The position numbers and the translations under genes are program-made. This document shows positions 1 to 12,600 of a stretch of DNA of 64,000 nucleotides, piece by piece. The DNA is taken from positions 4,466,219 to 4,530,218 of the forward strand of contig NC_066323.1 of NCBI RefSeq assembly GCF_022539315.1. The letters are read 5' to 3'. The stretch's first letter is position 1. Each line of letters opens with the position of its first letter. The DNA is from Serinus canaria (Eukaryota; Chordata; Aves; Passeriformes; Fringillidae). The notes under the pieces are model-generated. The model ran no database searches. It worked only from the letters and a program-made list of their open reading frames with translations, and was not told the DNA's origin.

Positions 1-2001
1 GACAAGCTGTTCAGTCCTTAAATGTATTTATTATTATCAAAGACAATATACATTTTATATATACAAAGATGAATACAGTTTATGGAGAATAATTTTCATC
101 TTTCCATTGCCTGAATGATTTGGCAGAGTATGGGAATGAGCTTAGATGGGTGAGGATTCAGAATGAAAGTGGATACAGACCACCTGAGTGCTGGGTGACC
201 CCACTGGATTGTCCTTACTGTATAAACAGAACTTTGTTTCTCCTTCAGTCTGTGTTACAAACTGTGCCCCACTTCAGACAGGTAGCAAGCCCCAAAGGTT
301 TTCCCTTTTAAACCATTTAATCAATAACCTGAGCTTTTTAGCTGCAGCAGGTGGCACATTCAGCACAGCATTTCCTGTCTAAATAGAGACCCTTCCCACC
401 CTAAAGAGAGCAACCTGCCCAGTACTCTGCATTTAGGGATTTAGGGTTTTTTCATTCATTGATGGTTTATTATCATTGGAGATAAAAATCTGATATCTGG
501 AATGGGAGAGGCTTCTTTCCTGTAAGGTCTTGGATACCAAAATTACTCCATCAAAAATGGAACCATGACTTGACTTTGTGTGCGTGGTTTCTTTTTTGCT
601 GGTGAATTTCAGGTCTTTGTTTAATGTAAATTCTTGTGTATCTCCAGTTAGGAGAAGCCTTCATGGGTAGCATACTGTCCTCATTTTCATGAAGCCGTTC
701 GAAAAGTAGATAAATCCTGAAAAATGTACTTAATGCTGTGTGAAAGTGAGGGATGGTGTAATAGAACTTTTTCTCCTGATGCTGAAAAGTTCTGGTGTGG
801 TGGAGTTTGGGTGGTGGGTCTCAGGTTGGTTTCCTTGTTACTGATGTGCTTTGAGCACTTGGATTTTGTGATCAGGATGACAATGACGGGCTCAGCTTTC
901 CTCCTCCATGAGAAGGCTCTGGGGCAGCCGTGCAGAGGTGCTGCCCCGTGTGAATGCTGCTCCTGACTCCCAGGGAGGAATGGGAGATCTCTGTGGAGCT
1001 CTTTCCCACAATAACACAATGAGCCACTTTGTCAGCCCGGAGTCAGGTTAGCAGGGAATGGCGACAGCAGCCGAGTTTGTGTTGCACAAAGGTGTGCTGA
1101 GACCTTGTTGGAAATGGGATTTGGTATGCAGGCTTTTCAAGAGCTGCAGATTGATATGGTAGATAGCCTTTTTTTTTTTTTTTCTCCTCTGCTTCGTAGT
1201 TTAATTAGGGGTTAAAAAAAAAAATCCCCACCCCATTGATTCCAGTAGATTCCCCATTGCACAGGAACTCCAGCAGAGATAACCAAGGTCTTTGTGGCAT
1301 TATTGCAGAGAGATTATTATTTCAGAGAAGCAGAGTGGAAGGGGAGGGTATTTATCGACAAATGCTGTGCTCATCAACCATGATTAATACTTTGGCTATT
1401 AAATGGAGGAAGAAAGCAAATAGATGAAGCATAGCTGTGCCTTATCTGACTTTCACCTTTGTGCAAGAATGTCTCTTTGCATAGAGGTTCTGCCCGTGTC
1501 CCTGGGCACGTTCCTGGCTTGCAGCCCTGATCTGGGGGGAGTTCAGTACTTAATAAAAGTATTATGAGAGTGTAAAGATGTACTCCAGTGCAAATGTTTG
1601 CAGGATCAGGGCCCAATTTGTAGACAGGTGTAGGTCTGGACTGAAAGGAGTCTCTCTTCCTCACACAAATGGCTTCAGACAAATAGCAGGTGTTTAAACT
1701 TACTGAAGATCTTGCTAGAGCATGTGTATTTAACTTGCAAATAGCTTTTGTCAGAAGCAATGCAGAGTGCAGGGAACCTGAAAAGGGTGCTCATTTAGTT
1801 AGGAAGTGTGCAATTTGTCTCTGTTGTGTAGATGGCTCTCTGCACTTAGGGGACCAGTTTTTGTGCGGGGTGTCCCAAATTGGGTGTCCCAATTTGTGGA
1901 GAGAGGGCTGTTGGGCTGCTGTCATCCTCCTTTCCTTGCCCTGGCAATGGGGCACCACAGCTGGAAGAGCTCTCCTGCTGACCTGTGGAGAGGCAGATGT
2001 C
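1..2001. other. FNDC3B: FNDC3B intron before the first coding exon, left part
   Basis: This is unique intronic sequence with no recognisable exon. It contains a T15 tract at 1169-1183 and a two-unit tandem duplication at 1868-1895. Short ORFs on both strands show no protein similarity I recognise. The assignment to intron 1 assumes that the 5' UTR exon lies upstream, as is usual for this gene. Confidence 0.6.
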
Positions 2002-2240
2002 ATCAGAGAATCACAGGAGTGGTTTGGGTTGGAAGGAATCTTCAAGCTTCTCATTCCACCCCTTGCCATGGGCAGGGATGCGTTCCACCATCCCAGGTTG
2101 TTCCAAACTCTGTCCAGCCTGGCCTTGGACATTTCCAGGGATTGGGCAGCCACAGCTTCTCTGGACAACCTGTGCCAGGGCCTCACCACCCTCACAGGGA
2201 AGAATTTCTTCTTAACTATATAATCTAGGTCTACTCCTGA
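2002..2240 (-). repeat. CR1 LINE 3'-end fragment
   Basis: The plus strand reads GTTTGGGTTGGAAGG near the left end, then the CR1 3' block in reverse complement (GCCATGGGCAGGGATG, CCTGGCCTTGGACATTTCC, CACAGCTTCTCTGGACAACC, AGAATTTCTTCTTAA). The element is therefore on the minus strand, with its 3' end to the left. About 240 bases remain, a normal 5'-truncated CR1. A 177-codon plus-strand ORF running through it is an antisense artefact. Confidence 0.92.
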
Positions 2241-5200
2241 CTTCTGATCTTCTACAAAAGCACCGAGATGCTGAGTGCAGTTGGGAGAGTGTGTTGTACA
2301 GCTGGCAATTAAACAGCACCCAGAACTCTCTTAACTCAAATGTCTCTGAGGGTGGACAAGCAGCAACAAATTAGTTTGAAATGTTAATTGCTGCTTGTAT
2401 TTTTGGAAGTGCATAAAATAATTTCCCTTGAAAAGAGAAAAAAGTTTGAAGTAGTTACTATTTTAAAGCCAAGTTGTGCCAAAAACAACACCACCAAAAA
2501 TATTGGGAAAAAACTAATTGGCTACTATTGTGCAAGAAGAGTTAAATTCAGCCTATGGCTGCTTAGAAAAATTAGTGTGAAATAGTGTGAGAATTGTGTG
2601 CTTGAGAACTTCTCTTTTTTTGCAGCTACATCCCTCATGAGTCCCTTTATTCCTTGTGATTAATACAGAGGAAGGTGAGGAAAGAAAGGTGTGAGAACAA
2701 AGAAGGAAAGGAATATAAATAGCAAAAATTACTAACTTAATTTTCAGATTGAAGAAGCAGCACAGAAAAACCCACATGGTGAGAGTGAGTTGTATACAAG
2801 TTGTCTGCAGCTTGCTCTTCTGCCAGCGGTGCAGGGTGGTGTGTTTGCATGTTTTGGAATTGATTTTTGAGCAGCAGATGAATTTGCTGCTCTAATATTA
2901 TTTGCAGAAGTGAGAATGCTGTGGAACCATTGGATTAGCTTGTATGCCTGTGGCTTTCTGCTCAGCCATATCTAATATAAGCCTAATAAAAATTTTGAAG
3001 GTCTGTTTCACCCGTGGTGTATTTTATTCCCTTAAATCTAGTTACACTAGGTTTGCACATGAATGTGATGGCCTTCAGGCACTGCACACCCCAGGCGTGG
3101 GTGGTGGTGGTGGGAGGAGGCAAGCTTGCTTTTCCTACACGAGTTTTGACAAAGTTTCTCCCTGGAAAACCAAGGGGAAAAACCCCTAGCGGGGTGAGGT
3201 TTTCCTTTGGTAAAAGACTCCTTTGTGTGCCAGGTTGCTTTATTCCAGTTATTTCATCAGAGCTGTTATCTGTTGATTAGTTGTACTTGCCTTGTGAAAT
3301 AAGACACTCCTGCATGATGCAGTTTGACCTGATATCCATATTCCTGATGCTCATTTCTGGTACATGTTTGAAGTTACTTGGTTATTCCATTTCTTCCTAA
3401 GGTTAAGCTAGGAACCAATTTTTAATAGTTTTTCTATTCCTGAATGACAAACATTTCCTGTGAGGGGTGTGCAGCTGGTTACAGCGCAGATTTGCTCTTC
3501 TTTAAGATAGTGGAGTTTCAAGCCTGGAAAATTTGAGGTCAAATTTTAGGTCCAAATAAATGCAAACTACTGAAAATCTTCATCTCATTACCCTCTGGAT
3601 TGCTGCCTTGGGAATCTAACCAGTGTGGGGAAAAAACAATGTTAACTTTCCTTGATCCTGTGTGGAATTGAACAGTGCTGATAATTCCATCTTCAGAGAT
3701 GGAATGTACCATGCACATTGAAATGTGTTGTTGTTTAAAGTAAACTAGAGGGGAATAAACCCACTGATTGATGACAGTGGTTAAGTTTTGAGAGGATGTT
3801 TATGCTTTTCAGCTTGCTGGAGATAGGATCCAGCTACCGTGGCCTTTTCTGTGAAATGGCACAGAGAGCAAGCAGCAGGCATTTCACTGCCTCTTCAAAA
3901 AATACCAGTGGATTGTATGTGCGTATTCCCTCTAATCTGTTTTCTTTTGTCATAACAGATTTTTAGAATTGCATGTATTTCTTCAAAATTGTTATGGAGA
4001 AGCCCAGCTGTTTGGATGCTTCCAGATTAATCTACCGTGTTTGTAATTAAACAGGGAAAGAATGTGTTCAGGTTTCAGTGGCGCTGCAGACGGATGTGAT
4101 TTAACTAAACTAATGAAGGCACATCAGACAAGACAAATTCCAGACTGTTTGTGCCTTGACCAACCATCTGTGCACATACCTCCAGGTACTGCTCATGTCT
4201 CAAGAGGCTTTTCTACATGAACAATTATTACCACTCCTCTTTGAATTGGAGTGGCAAGCCATGGCAGGAGTCTCTTGAAAGCAGCTATATTTACCACTCT
4301 GCTTTTCAGTGAAAAATATAATTGTGTTATGTATGTTTTAATTAATCCTGAATTTCACCGTGTGCTGTACAAAATACAGTAGGCAAATGGGGCAGTGTGT
4401 GAGTTCTCTCATCTCTTGCACATGAATTCCAGCATCAGCAGGAATGTGCAGAAGGAGCACCTCTCATTCAGAGCCTTGCCTAGTGGATTGTAGATCCATA
4501 TTAAATTCTTAGTGTCTCAGAATATGTGTCTACAAATAAGGCTGTGTATACATATTCTCCTTGTACATTCTAGCAATTTTTTACCTAGTTATTTTTCTTT
4601 ATTACTTGAAAGGTTATTCAAAATTACTCTAGGCAACCAGCCATTTCTTCTACTATATAATAACCAGCAGTAACATGATTTGACATGCCAGACTTTGATA
4701 GGATTCTTCAATTGCACATATCATGTCCTGGAAAATAACAAATAATTTCAGGCCTATTTCTCTTTATGGAAGAAGAATAAGATATGCTGCAGGTGATGGC
4801 TTCTCTGAATACTGAATGATTTTTTTTTTTAAATTCTCATTATGTTTTACTGTATATCTTTTCCAAAGTGATTTTTTGTCTAGAAATATTTGAGTCTTCC
4901 CTGTTTTCAGGGCATGTGTTTCTAAAGATGTGTTTGACCTCTCAGTGTGCCAGGTGGGACTCCCTCTGACATGAACCTATGATTCCATACATATTTTTTA
5001 ACCATGGCAAGGCTCTTTTAAGCAATTCCTCCTTCCTCTTGTCCTGGTTATAACAACAGAAGTGTTAAAGGGTTGGTGCAGTGGATGGGGAACCCTCCTG
5101 TGTTCACATCAGCTGTGCAGGCCTTGCTGGAGGTTTTGGGCTGGCCGTGCTGTCAGGATGTGGTTTGGAGGATGCAGATCAGATATCACAAATCCTTTTC

Positions 5201-8200
5201 CTTTTGGGTCAGAGAACTGCCAATTTCTGGGCATCCTCACTGCAGAACCTGGTCTGCCATAGAAAATGTCTGGCTGGGGGAGGAACAGTTGCCTTGTGAC
5301 AACTGCCCTGCTGACCAGCAATCAACAGACTTTGGCTTTTGATAACACCAGAACTGGCCTGGCACATGGCTGTAAAGTACTAAGGAAGTTCCTGCTGAGT
5401 TGGATTATTTCTCTGACCAGTGCAACAGCCTCTGTGCAAGAGGAGCTCACCCAGCCCCTACAGTGTTTTGTTTTTTTTTTTTAATGAAAGCTAGAATTGA
5501 AGGCAGGGTATCTTCTTACTCTTTTTGCAGTGTGTTCTCTTCTATTCAGGCAGAATACCCCTAAATATGCACTTCAGGAATAAAATGTGTGTTTAGCACT
5601 GAATTTTAGTTGTATATTAAATAAACCTGGGTACGTGGCTCTCCTTAGTATTGAAAACTCTCTGTCCTTGCCGTAGTACAACTTGTGTAATTCCAGATGA
5701 TTGTGATAAAAAAGCAGAACACTTTGTTCAGGAGCTTTTAATGGTCTGCTGCAGGGAAATAAAAATCAAGTCTTTGCAGAGAGCAGTCACAGGACTCAAT
5801 ATTCGCAGCTCTCTTGCTTCTGCCAGGTTCTCTGCATTCGTCTGCCGTAGCTGAAAGAGGTTCTTTGGCTTTGTAGAATACCAAAGGTAGGAAGAAAATC
5901 ACAGAAAGAAAAATGTTCTTGGCTTCCAGCCCTATAAATAAGCATGGGTGAAACCTTCTAGGAAAAGCAGAATTGGGTATCTTGATGTGGTTCACACTGC
6001 TTTTGGGATTTCAGGAAAACTGACGTAACCTGTTGGGTCATGTTGTTTGGCCATACATGGACGTTGGGTTTTAGATAGTTACACTTCATTCTTCTGTGTG
6101 TTTTAATTTTCTCTCTAGTGCCATGTGCAACTAATTTATGTATTACTAATTCACATATTGAATTAATTTAAGGAAATGGAGTCATCTCAGGGATCAGTAG
6201 AAGGCTGCAGTACTGAATTGAATATCAAGTTTGCAACAGTAACTTGCAGACATCAAAAGATTTGGAAGTTTTGTTTGGGGACAGAGACATCAGACTTGGA
6301 TGGTTGTTTCTTCCTTGCTCTACAGCAAAGTGGAAAGCTGTGATTTCCATATTCTTGGAGGAAGCTAGACAGGGAGATGCAGCCTCTCACTCCCTGTTGG
6401 CGTTGTTGTGACCTGTCCCAGCCAAACCTAGGGAATGTAGACGCACAGGAAATATCTTTTTAAAATTTAAATATAGTCAGCTTTCTAGACAAAACCCCAA
6501 ATTTGAGTTAGTACCTGAAAAAAAGGGCTGTGGGTTAGTATTTGGCAGTTCATATTTTAGCTAAGGAAGAATTCTCATATCCTGGAATGTGACCTGGCTC
6601 TTTGAGCAGTGTCTGGTGTTTTCTTCTATCAATGTTCCCGATTTGCAGGGAAAAAAACCCAACTGTATTCAGACCTCACTTTCTTTGTATTAATCAGCTT
6701 TGCATCCCCTGAGGGAGGAGGAGCAGTGGGCTTTAGGAGGGGTGTGAAAGCACAGCTAATAAATCTGATTTAAGTAGGATGGGTGAACAAATAAGCTCAA
6801 GAAGTGTGTGAGGCCCTTGTTTCCAAAGGGTTTGGCTTTGCAGTGAAGTCTGCCAGTCTCATGGTAGATGTCTTCACTCTGCCTGGAGTACATCTTTGTG
6901 AAATTCTGCCAAAACCTCCTGCCAGTGGCTGTGGCTTGTAGCCAGTACTGCTGCTGGTATCATCTCTGGTGGGGTCGTACCAGACCTGACAAATAGAGGA
7001 AGCCCTTTTTATTTATGTTTTCTGATTTTTTTGTTTTCTCCTTTCAAGTGAGGCAAGTGTAGACACGGCTGCAGTGACAAACCATTAATAAAGCAAAAGG
7101 AATGTAGCTGCAACACTTTAAATAATGACACGTAGCAAATAAATGTCAACATATCCGTTGTTGTGCCTGGAATGGAAATATTACTTGGAAAATATGTTGC
7201 TTCAAGCTACAGTATGGTTTTTTTTCCTCAAGAAAATAGTATCAGTGTGATGTTTAAACTGTTAAAGCTTGGCTTTTGGATTCAGACTAAATGAACGTGT
7301 CATTTTTTGGGGGATTGGGGTTTTGTTTTATATGGGTTTAAAATGGTTTCTATGAACGGTTTGTTCTTTACAAATGAACTTTAAATGTGCATATATACAT
7401 TTGCACACATGACAACTATAGATGCATAAATAACTGCATGTATAGCCAGAATAGTTGGAGGTACAGCTGGCTATTACCAAATCAGTCTGTTTCCTGAAAG
7501 CTGTTCATTCCTGTGCTCTCTGGTGTTCATTATTGGGCACTTTCAGTCCTTTTCTTAATCCCAAGCAGTTAAGAAATGGATCAAAACTTCACACATTCTG
7601 TTCTTCCTTGGTAAACAAACAGAACCCCCAAAAAGTGAAGTCATACTGCCCTACTCCTCCTCCTCCTCCACCCCCAAATCCCAACACCTGTGGACATTTT
7701 TGTTGGACTCGGATGTTTCTCAAAATTAAAACCTGAAACTGTGCAGTAATGAGAATGTAACATCCAAACAAGAACTGTGTCTCAGGCTTCTGGAGAACTT
7801 CTGTCCTGTAATTGAGTCTTGGATAAAAGAAGGGATTTAATTTAAAGGTGGATGAAAATACATTGCCTCTGTTTATGTCTTGGTGAAGTGATGATTAGAA
7901 AAGTGGTGTTTTCTCACAGATGAGAACAGTGGAAAGATCTGTGAGAGCTGTGCTAAATTTGGGACTGAGTTCAATTAAAATGCTGGTCTTGAGCTGTGTG
8001 GCTGGAGGTCACATTGCCAGGTTTGCACACCTTCTGGAAAACAAATGCACTTTCAATCTTCTGGTTCTGCTTAGATGTGAAAGGGCCCATTTGATGACAG
8101 TGAAAAGACAGGACACATGATTCAGTCTGTGTGGGCACTGCCATCACTTCTAAATCACACAAGTGCTTTTCCTCAGGAGCTGGAGGAGCAGCTCTTGGTC

Positions 8201-9492
8201 AAGCTGATGTTTCTGATCATGAGGCTGTGCAGGTGATGGGATTGCAGTGAGCTCTGGAAGAGGTTGATGAAAATGAAGACAGTGTATTTCAACTAAACTA
8301 ATAAGTTAATTGCTTAACTAAAAAAAAAAAAAAAATGAAGTCCAACAGTATTTGGGGCCAAGGAGATATGCAGCATCCTGCATCCATGGAATGGGATGCT
8401 CCAACCCTGGTGAGACTAGCTCAGTCCTTCATCCCCTCTGAAGCAGCTGAGTTCATCTCCTGGTTTATGGCTCTCTAGTTATGTCCCAGGATCTTTGCCA
8501 AAAATTCCCCTTCCTGTACTCTGGAGTACTCTGATCATCTTGTGCCAGCTGATCACCTATGCTGCCACCTAAGTCACAGCATATGTTTCTTCTAACTAGA
8601 GTTTGGGATGTATTTGAAATGATTCAGGATGACATTGGGATTCTCTGGCAGGAGGTGTACTAAGGAGGCTGCTCACCACTGGGCATGTGAAGTTGCTTTG
8701 CTCAGGAGTTGTTTTGCAGAAGTCTAGATAACTTATGTGATGAGATCATCCATGTTATTCACTAGAGCTGTGTTATTGCCCCATAAACCAGCATGATGAT
8801 ACCCTTAACACTGAATTAAGACTTTTTACAGGGCAGCTTCTCATGGTTTTACTGATGCTCACGAATCACATCAGTTAGCTGTGAAAGGGGGGAAGGGTGT
8901 GCTGGAAGTCATGTGTGATTTTTCACAAATCCTTATGTGATGTCATCATTTTCTCTTGCCCTTCCTAGAACAGGGTGTTCAGAACATTGAGGATGTGCTG
9001 TCCCTCCTGCTCCAGCAGAAGCCTTTATCCTTTTGGGTTGTGATTAAGTGGCAGTCAGGTGTCTGGTCTTTGTTTTGTGGTGGCAGTTCACACTGTTTAC
9101 AGGGCCCTAGAAAGAAAATAAAGGTGCTTGGCTTTGAAGTGTGGCTGTTGAGTAAAATTGCTGTAACGTCATAACCTGTGTGGGTAATTCCAAGAGCTGT
9201 GGCAGCAAGCAGGATGGTGATTTTAGGGCAAAACTCCAAGTGTCTCAGAACCTGCCTATTCCAGCAGTGAAGGCTGAGGTTTATAATTGTGGGAAATAGT
9301 GGAAATCTGGCTAGTTGATTTTTGGAATTCTTGCATGGAAACTTGACTTTCCATTCTCTTGATCTAACAGTTAAAACCTCCATCCAGAGCCTTGAGCTCC
9401 CGTACTCCTCCTGTTACAAAACCAGGGTTCCTGCTGAAGTTCCTGAATGGCAGAACGACCTTCTGAAGCGCAGCAGGGTTTCTGCAGGGTCT
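2241..9492. other. FNDC3B: FNDC3B intron before the first coding exon, right part
   Basis: About 7.2 kb of AT-rich intron. Visible items are a T-rich tract near 4820-4830, a T run near 5470-5482, a CT-rich triplet run at 7651-7675 and an A16 tract at 8320-8335. No exon, RNA gene or clear transposon was recognised. Short ORFs here lack coding features. Confidence 0.6.
8320..8335. repeat. Poly-A tract (A16)
   Basis: A homopolymer run of 16 A in the intron. No LINE or processed-gene body was recognised upstream of it, so it is simply a low-complexity run. Confidence 0.85.
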
Positions 9493-9515
9493 CTAACTGC
9501 TGCTTTCTCTTGCAG
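9493..9515 (+). other. FNDC3B: Splice acceptor of first coding exon
   Basis: A possible branch site CTAAC (9493-9497, branch A at 9496) is followed by a pyrimidine-rich run and TTGCAG ending at 9515. The branch-to-AG distance of 19 bases is within the usual range. The call depends on the exon identified immediately downstream. Confidence 0.75.
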
Positions 9516-9543
9516 GAAGTCCGTTGAGGAAAATTCTCCATGA
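9516..9543 (+). other. FNDC3B: FNDC3B 5' UTR tail in the first coding exon
   Basis: The exon is inferred to begin right after the acceptor ending at 9515 (pyrimidine-rich run, then TTGCAG). That leaves 28 bases of untranslated leader before the start codon. The last three bases, 9541-9543, are TGA in frame with the FNDC3B ATG at 9544, so the reading frame cannot extend upstream in this exon. An out-of-frame ATG at 9540 overlaps that stop. The upstream 5' exon(s) and promoter are not visible in the window. Confidence 0.8.
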
Positions 9544-9654
9544 ATGTACGTCACAATGATGATGACCGACCAAATCCCGCTGGAGCTGCCGCCGTTGCTG
9601 AACGGGGAGGTGGCCATGATGCCCCACATCGTGAATGGCGATGGATCCCAGCAG
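9544..9654 (+). CDS. FNDC3B: FNDC3B first coding exon, codons 1-37
   Basis: This exon encodes the N-terminus of FNDC3B/FAD104. In the family this is a large protein with a proline-rich N-terminal region, a series of fibronectin type III domains and a C-terminal membrane anchor; it is linked to adipocyte and bone differentiation. The 37 codons begin MYVTMMMTDQIPLELPP and end in NGDGSQQ, which I recognise as the FNDC3B (not FNDC3A) N-terminus. The start is fixed by an in-frame TGA directly upstream at 9541-9543. The ATG at 9544 has a weak context (T at -3, T at +4). The ATGs of codons 5-7 (9556, 9559, 9562) each have A at -3 and could also initiate. The exon ends CAG before a GTCAGA donor, and its 111 bases leave phase 0, matching the next exon at 17379. 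No signal peptide, membrane segment or fibronectin domain lies in this piece. It is partial: most of the protein is beyond the window. Confidence 0.95.
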
Positions 9655-9660
9655 GTCAGA
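9655..9660 (+). other. FNDC3B: Splice donor of first coding exon (GTCAGA, off-consensus)
   Basis: The junction reads CAG followed by GTCAGA. Exon positions -3 to -1 match consensus. Intron position +3 is C instead of the usual purine and +6 is A. The position is set by the continuous reading frame into 17379. The site is likely functional but intrinsically weaker than the donor at 17455. Confidence 0.85.
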
Positions 9661-12600
9661 AACTGCCTGCCTTAAATCATCTTATTTCTGGGTCAACAAG
9701 ACATTTTCAAGATGGGGGAGATGATTTTCTGTAGCACTAGCGAGTGTTTCCTGGGATATAGAAATCTTCCTTTCCTCTGAAAAGACTTTAAAAACAATGA
9801 TTAAAGTCTGTCGTTAAATCGAATGTGTTTGTTTGCATGTGTGTTCGTTGAAGTAAAAATAGTGGAATTGAAACAGTGGCTATAAATGCTGCATATTTGA
9901 GGGCTTTGCAGGAAGTTAGTCTTATGATTTACTTGTGCTCACTCTTGTCCAGACATCTTACTAGCATTTGTGGTGAGATTTTAAGATTTTAAAAATGCTG
10001 AGATGAGGAAAAAAATGGAAGTAAGAAAAGAAATGGAGAATAGCAGTGATGTCTGCTATTCTTTGCTTACCTCACTGTACCTTTCCCAGCAGGCCTGTGT
10101 ACCTTGTGCTTCATTATAAGAAGCAGGTGTGAATTTTGAGTGGGTTTTTGACCCAAGGCAAGTTTACAGTAGCTTTTATATTTTTTCTGGGAGCTAGTCT
10201 CTAATAAGGTTGATCAGAAGTTGGTGGAACGATCATGAGACCACAGCGATGCCTTCATGTCACGATACAGCCTGGAAGTTCAAGAGGGTGGGTGGTAGGT
10301 TCCCAAATATGTCATCTGGGGTCAAGGGCTCTCTCTGGAGACCGTCCATCTACCCTGGCAATATTTTTGTGCTGCTCAGTTTGGTTCTCCCCTTAACATG
10401 AGAAATTTCAGCAAAGTATTGTAACAAAGGTAGAAGCAAGCTGTCCTTCTTGAATCAATATAAGAGGTCATTTTGTTACTTCTTGTTCCCTGGATCATTT
10501 GTTCCTCCTTTCAAGCTGTGTTTTGAGTTAGACCAACCTCAAGAGGAAGAATAATTTCTGCTTTCCTGGTGAGCTTCTAAGTTTATTTAGTTATCTGAAA
10601 TCTCACTAGGATGTAGATTTTCATTGTTGTGATTAGTTTGGTTTTGTTAAGTCATTTTTGCAAAGTGTGCTTTGATTTGAAAAAAACAGAAAGGAGTGCT
10701 TTCAGTGGCTGTATTTACCAAATCCAATATTAGGACACTTAGATGAAGGAACAATTGTATTCATACTGGAAAGGATAATTGTTCTTTAAGTACACACTTT
10801 CTTCCATGCTGGAAACCAGTTACCAGGTCAGACTGTCCTGTCAGTGCGTCCCTCTGTATTCCAGAAAGAATAAGTGAAATCTTCTGAGCCCTCCTTTGAG
10901 ATGGTGCTCTTAGCCCAATCTTTCCATTTCCCCATCTTTGGTTCAGCAGCCTGGTTTGGCTGCAGGTGCCTCTGCTGCCTTTAAAGTAGTTTCTCAGCTA
11001 ATGTTTTGCATTAAAAAGAGTTGCAGGTGCACTGGAAGCACATTGCTTCTTGCTTTTGCTGTGTTATGCAAGCACCACTCAGTAGAACAGTTCTGGGCCA
11101 GGTCCCTCTTCTGTGTGCTTGCTGGATGATGCTTTTGGATCTCATCTCCTTATCTCTTGAAGTACCTGTAGCTGAAATACCCGTTTTCCATGAGACTTTT
11201 TTTGATTCTAGTCTGGATGTACCCTTGTCTGTTGCAAAGCTTAACTACCTCTATGCTTTGCTGTTTTCATCCTATTCCTGAAGCTTTAGGTGATGTCTTT
11301 GCTTTTTAAAAGCACAGTTCTAAAATTGGAATGAAATAGGAATAACTGCTTTGTTTGATCTTTGCAAATGAACTATGTTAATTGCTCTTAACGTGGTTTG
11401 CTGTAACGTGGAAACAAGTGTTTGTTGAAAGAGATTTTAGTTACTTGTAAGGTGGGAAGAGGCTTCAGGATAGATTCACACATGAATGACTTCCTTAAGA
11501 AAGATGGTTTATATGACTATAAATAGGTTCTAGCTTTAGGAGGACGCACATTTACAGGGTGTAATTACAGTCTCCATTAGAAGCTGGTGGCAAGAAAGCC
11601 TCACAGCAGAGCTGGTGGAGGATGAGGAGTGTGGAGTTCTCCAGCTGCAGTGTGGCCAGCAGGCAGGTCAGTGCCTTGTGCTTTGGGGCTGACAGAATGG
11701 AGGTTCCGATGGGCTGCTCTGGGCACCCTGGCTGTTGCTCACCCTCCTGTGTTACTGGATTTGTGGAGCCTCAGCTGTGCCAGCACCACAGAGCTGTGTT
11801 AGGAGCTGTGCCTGGAAATGCTGAGCTCCAGGGAAAAGCCTTTCCTCAAAAGACCCGTTCTTACAGACACAGAATGAAGCAGACTGGAGCTGGTGAAACA
11901 CCTTGGCCTTGCCAGCAGCCAGCTGGAGAGTGATGCAAAAGGCAAATCTGCCAGTGAACAGGCCTGCAGTGTAAGGCAATTGCATGGGAACATTCCCTTT
12001 CTTTATCTTCCTGAGAGTAAGGGCTGGAGAGCTGCACAAGGCAGGGCAAGGAATGTCTCTGCCTGCTTGACAGTAATCCCTCTCCTCTAGACTACCCAAA
12101 ATGGCATTTCTAGCACTGACTTTTTTTTTTTTCTTAGTTTCCCACACTTTATTTCCACTACTGCCAACTGTGTTTAATGCTTTCATGTTGCTTCCAGAGC
12201 TGTTTCTGCTTCTAATCCACTTGTAACTCCTTAGGGGATTCAGGGAGCAATAATTAACCTTTTGGTCCAAGAATTTCAATGGTTTCCTGTAGGTACTCCA
12301 CTGCAAGCTCTAAAAAGCTTGGAGTATAAAGTGGAGGGGCAGCTAGCTGGGCTACAGCACATCTGTACAGAATGTTGGGCTCATTAGTTGGGGAAGTTTT
12401 ATTTCAGCTTGGTTCACTCATTGCACCTGCAGAGGTGCAGCAGGTTTTCTGCTTGCCTGCTCTTTGTGAAGCTGTGTTTACCTACCCTGTGGTTTCACCA
12501 CTTGGCTTAAGCTTAGGCACTGCACATAGTTCTGTGAGTGCTTGTTCTTGTCTTTTAGGGTCACAGGCTTTAAATGAGGGAGACAAGAGTACAGCTGAAT

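Noticed and set aside
1169..1183. T15 tract as the tail of an antisense retrocopy
   Set aside because: No gene-like or LINE body lies next to it and no target-site duplication is seen. The same holds for tracts at 12121, 18636, 19667 and 27648.
1690..2223. 177-codon plus-strand ORF
   Set aside because: Its right half is the antisense strand of a CR1 3' end; no domain is recognisable.
4960..4992. Possible CR1 3' tail (CCTATGATTCCATA)
   Set aside because: Only the terminal motif resembles CR1; the upstream sequence does not match the CR1 3' block.
9540..9734. 64-codon genomic ORF through the first coding exon
   Set aside because: It reads past the donor at 9655 into the intron. The real spliced version of this frame ends at 17398 and is listed as an overlapping ORF.
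11752..12306. 184-codon minus-strand ORF
   Set aside because: It runs through a T12 homopolymer (lysine run), overlaps other open frames and has no recognised family.
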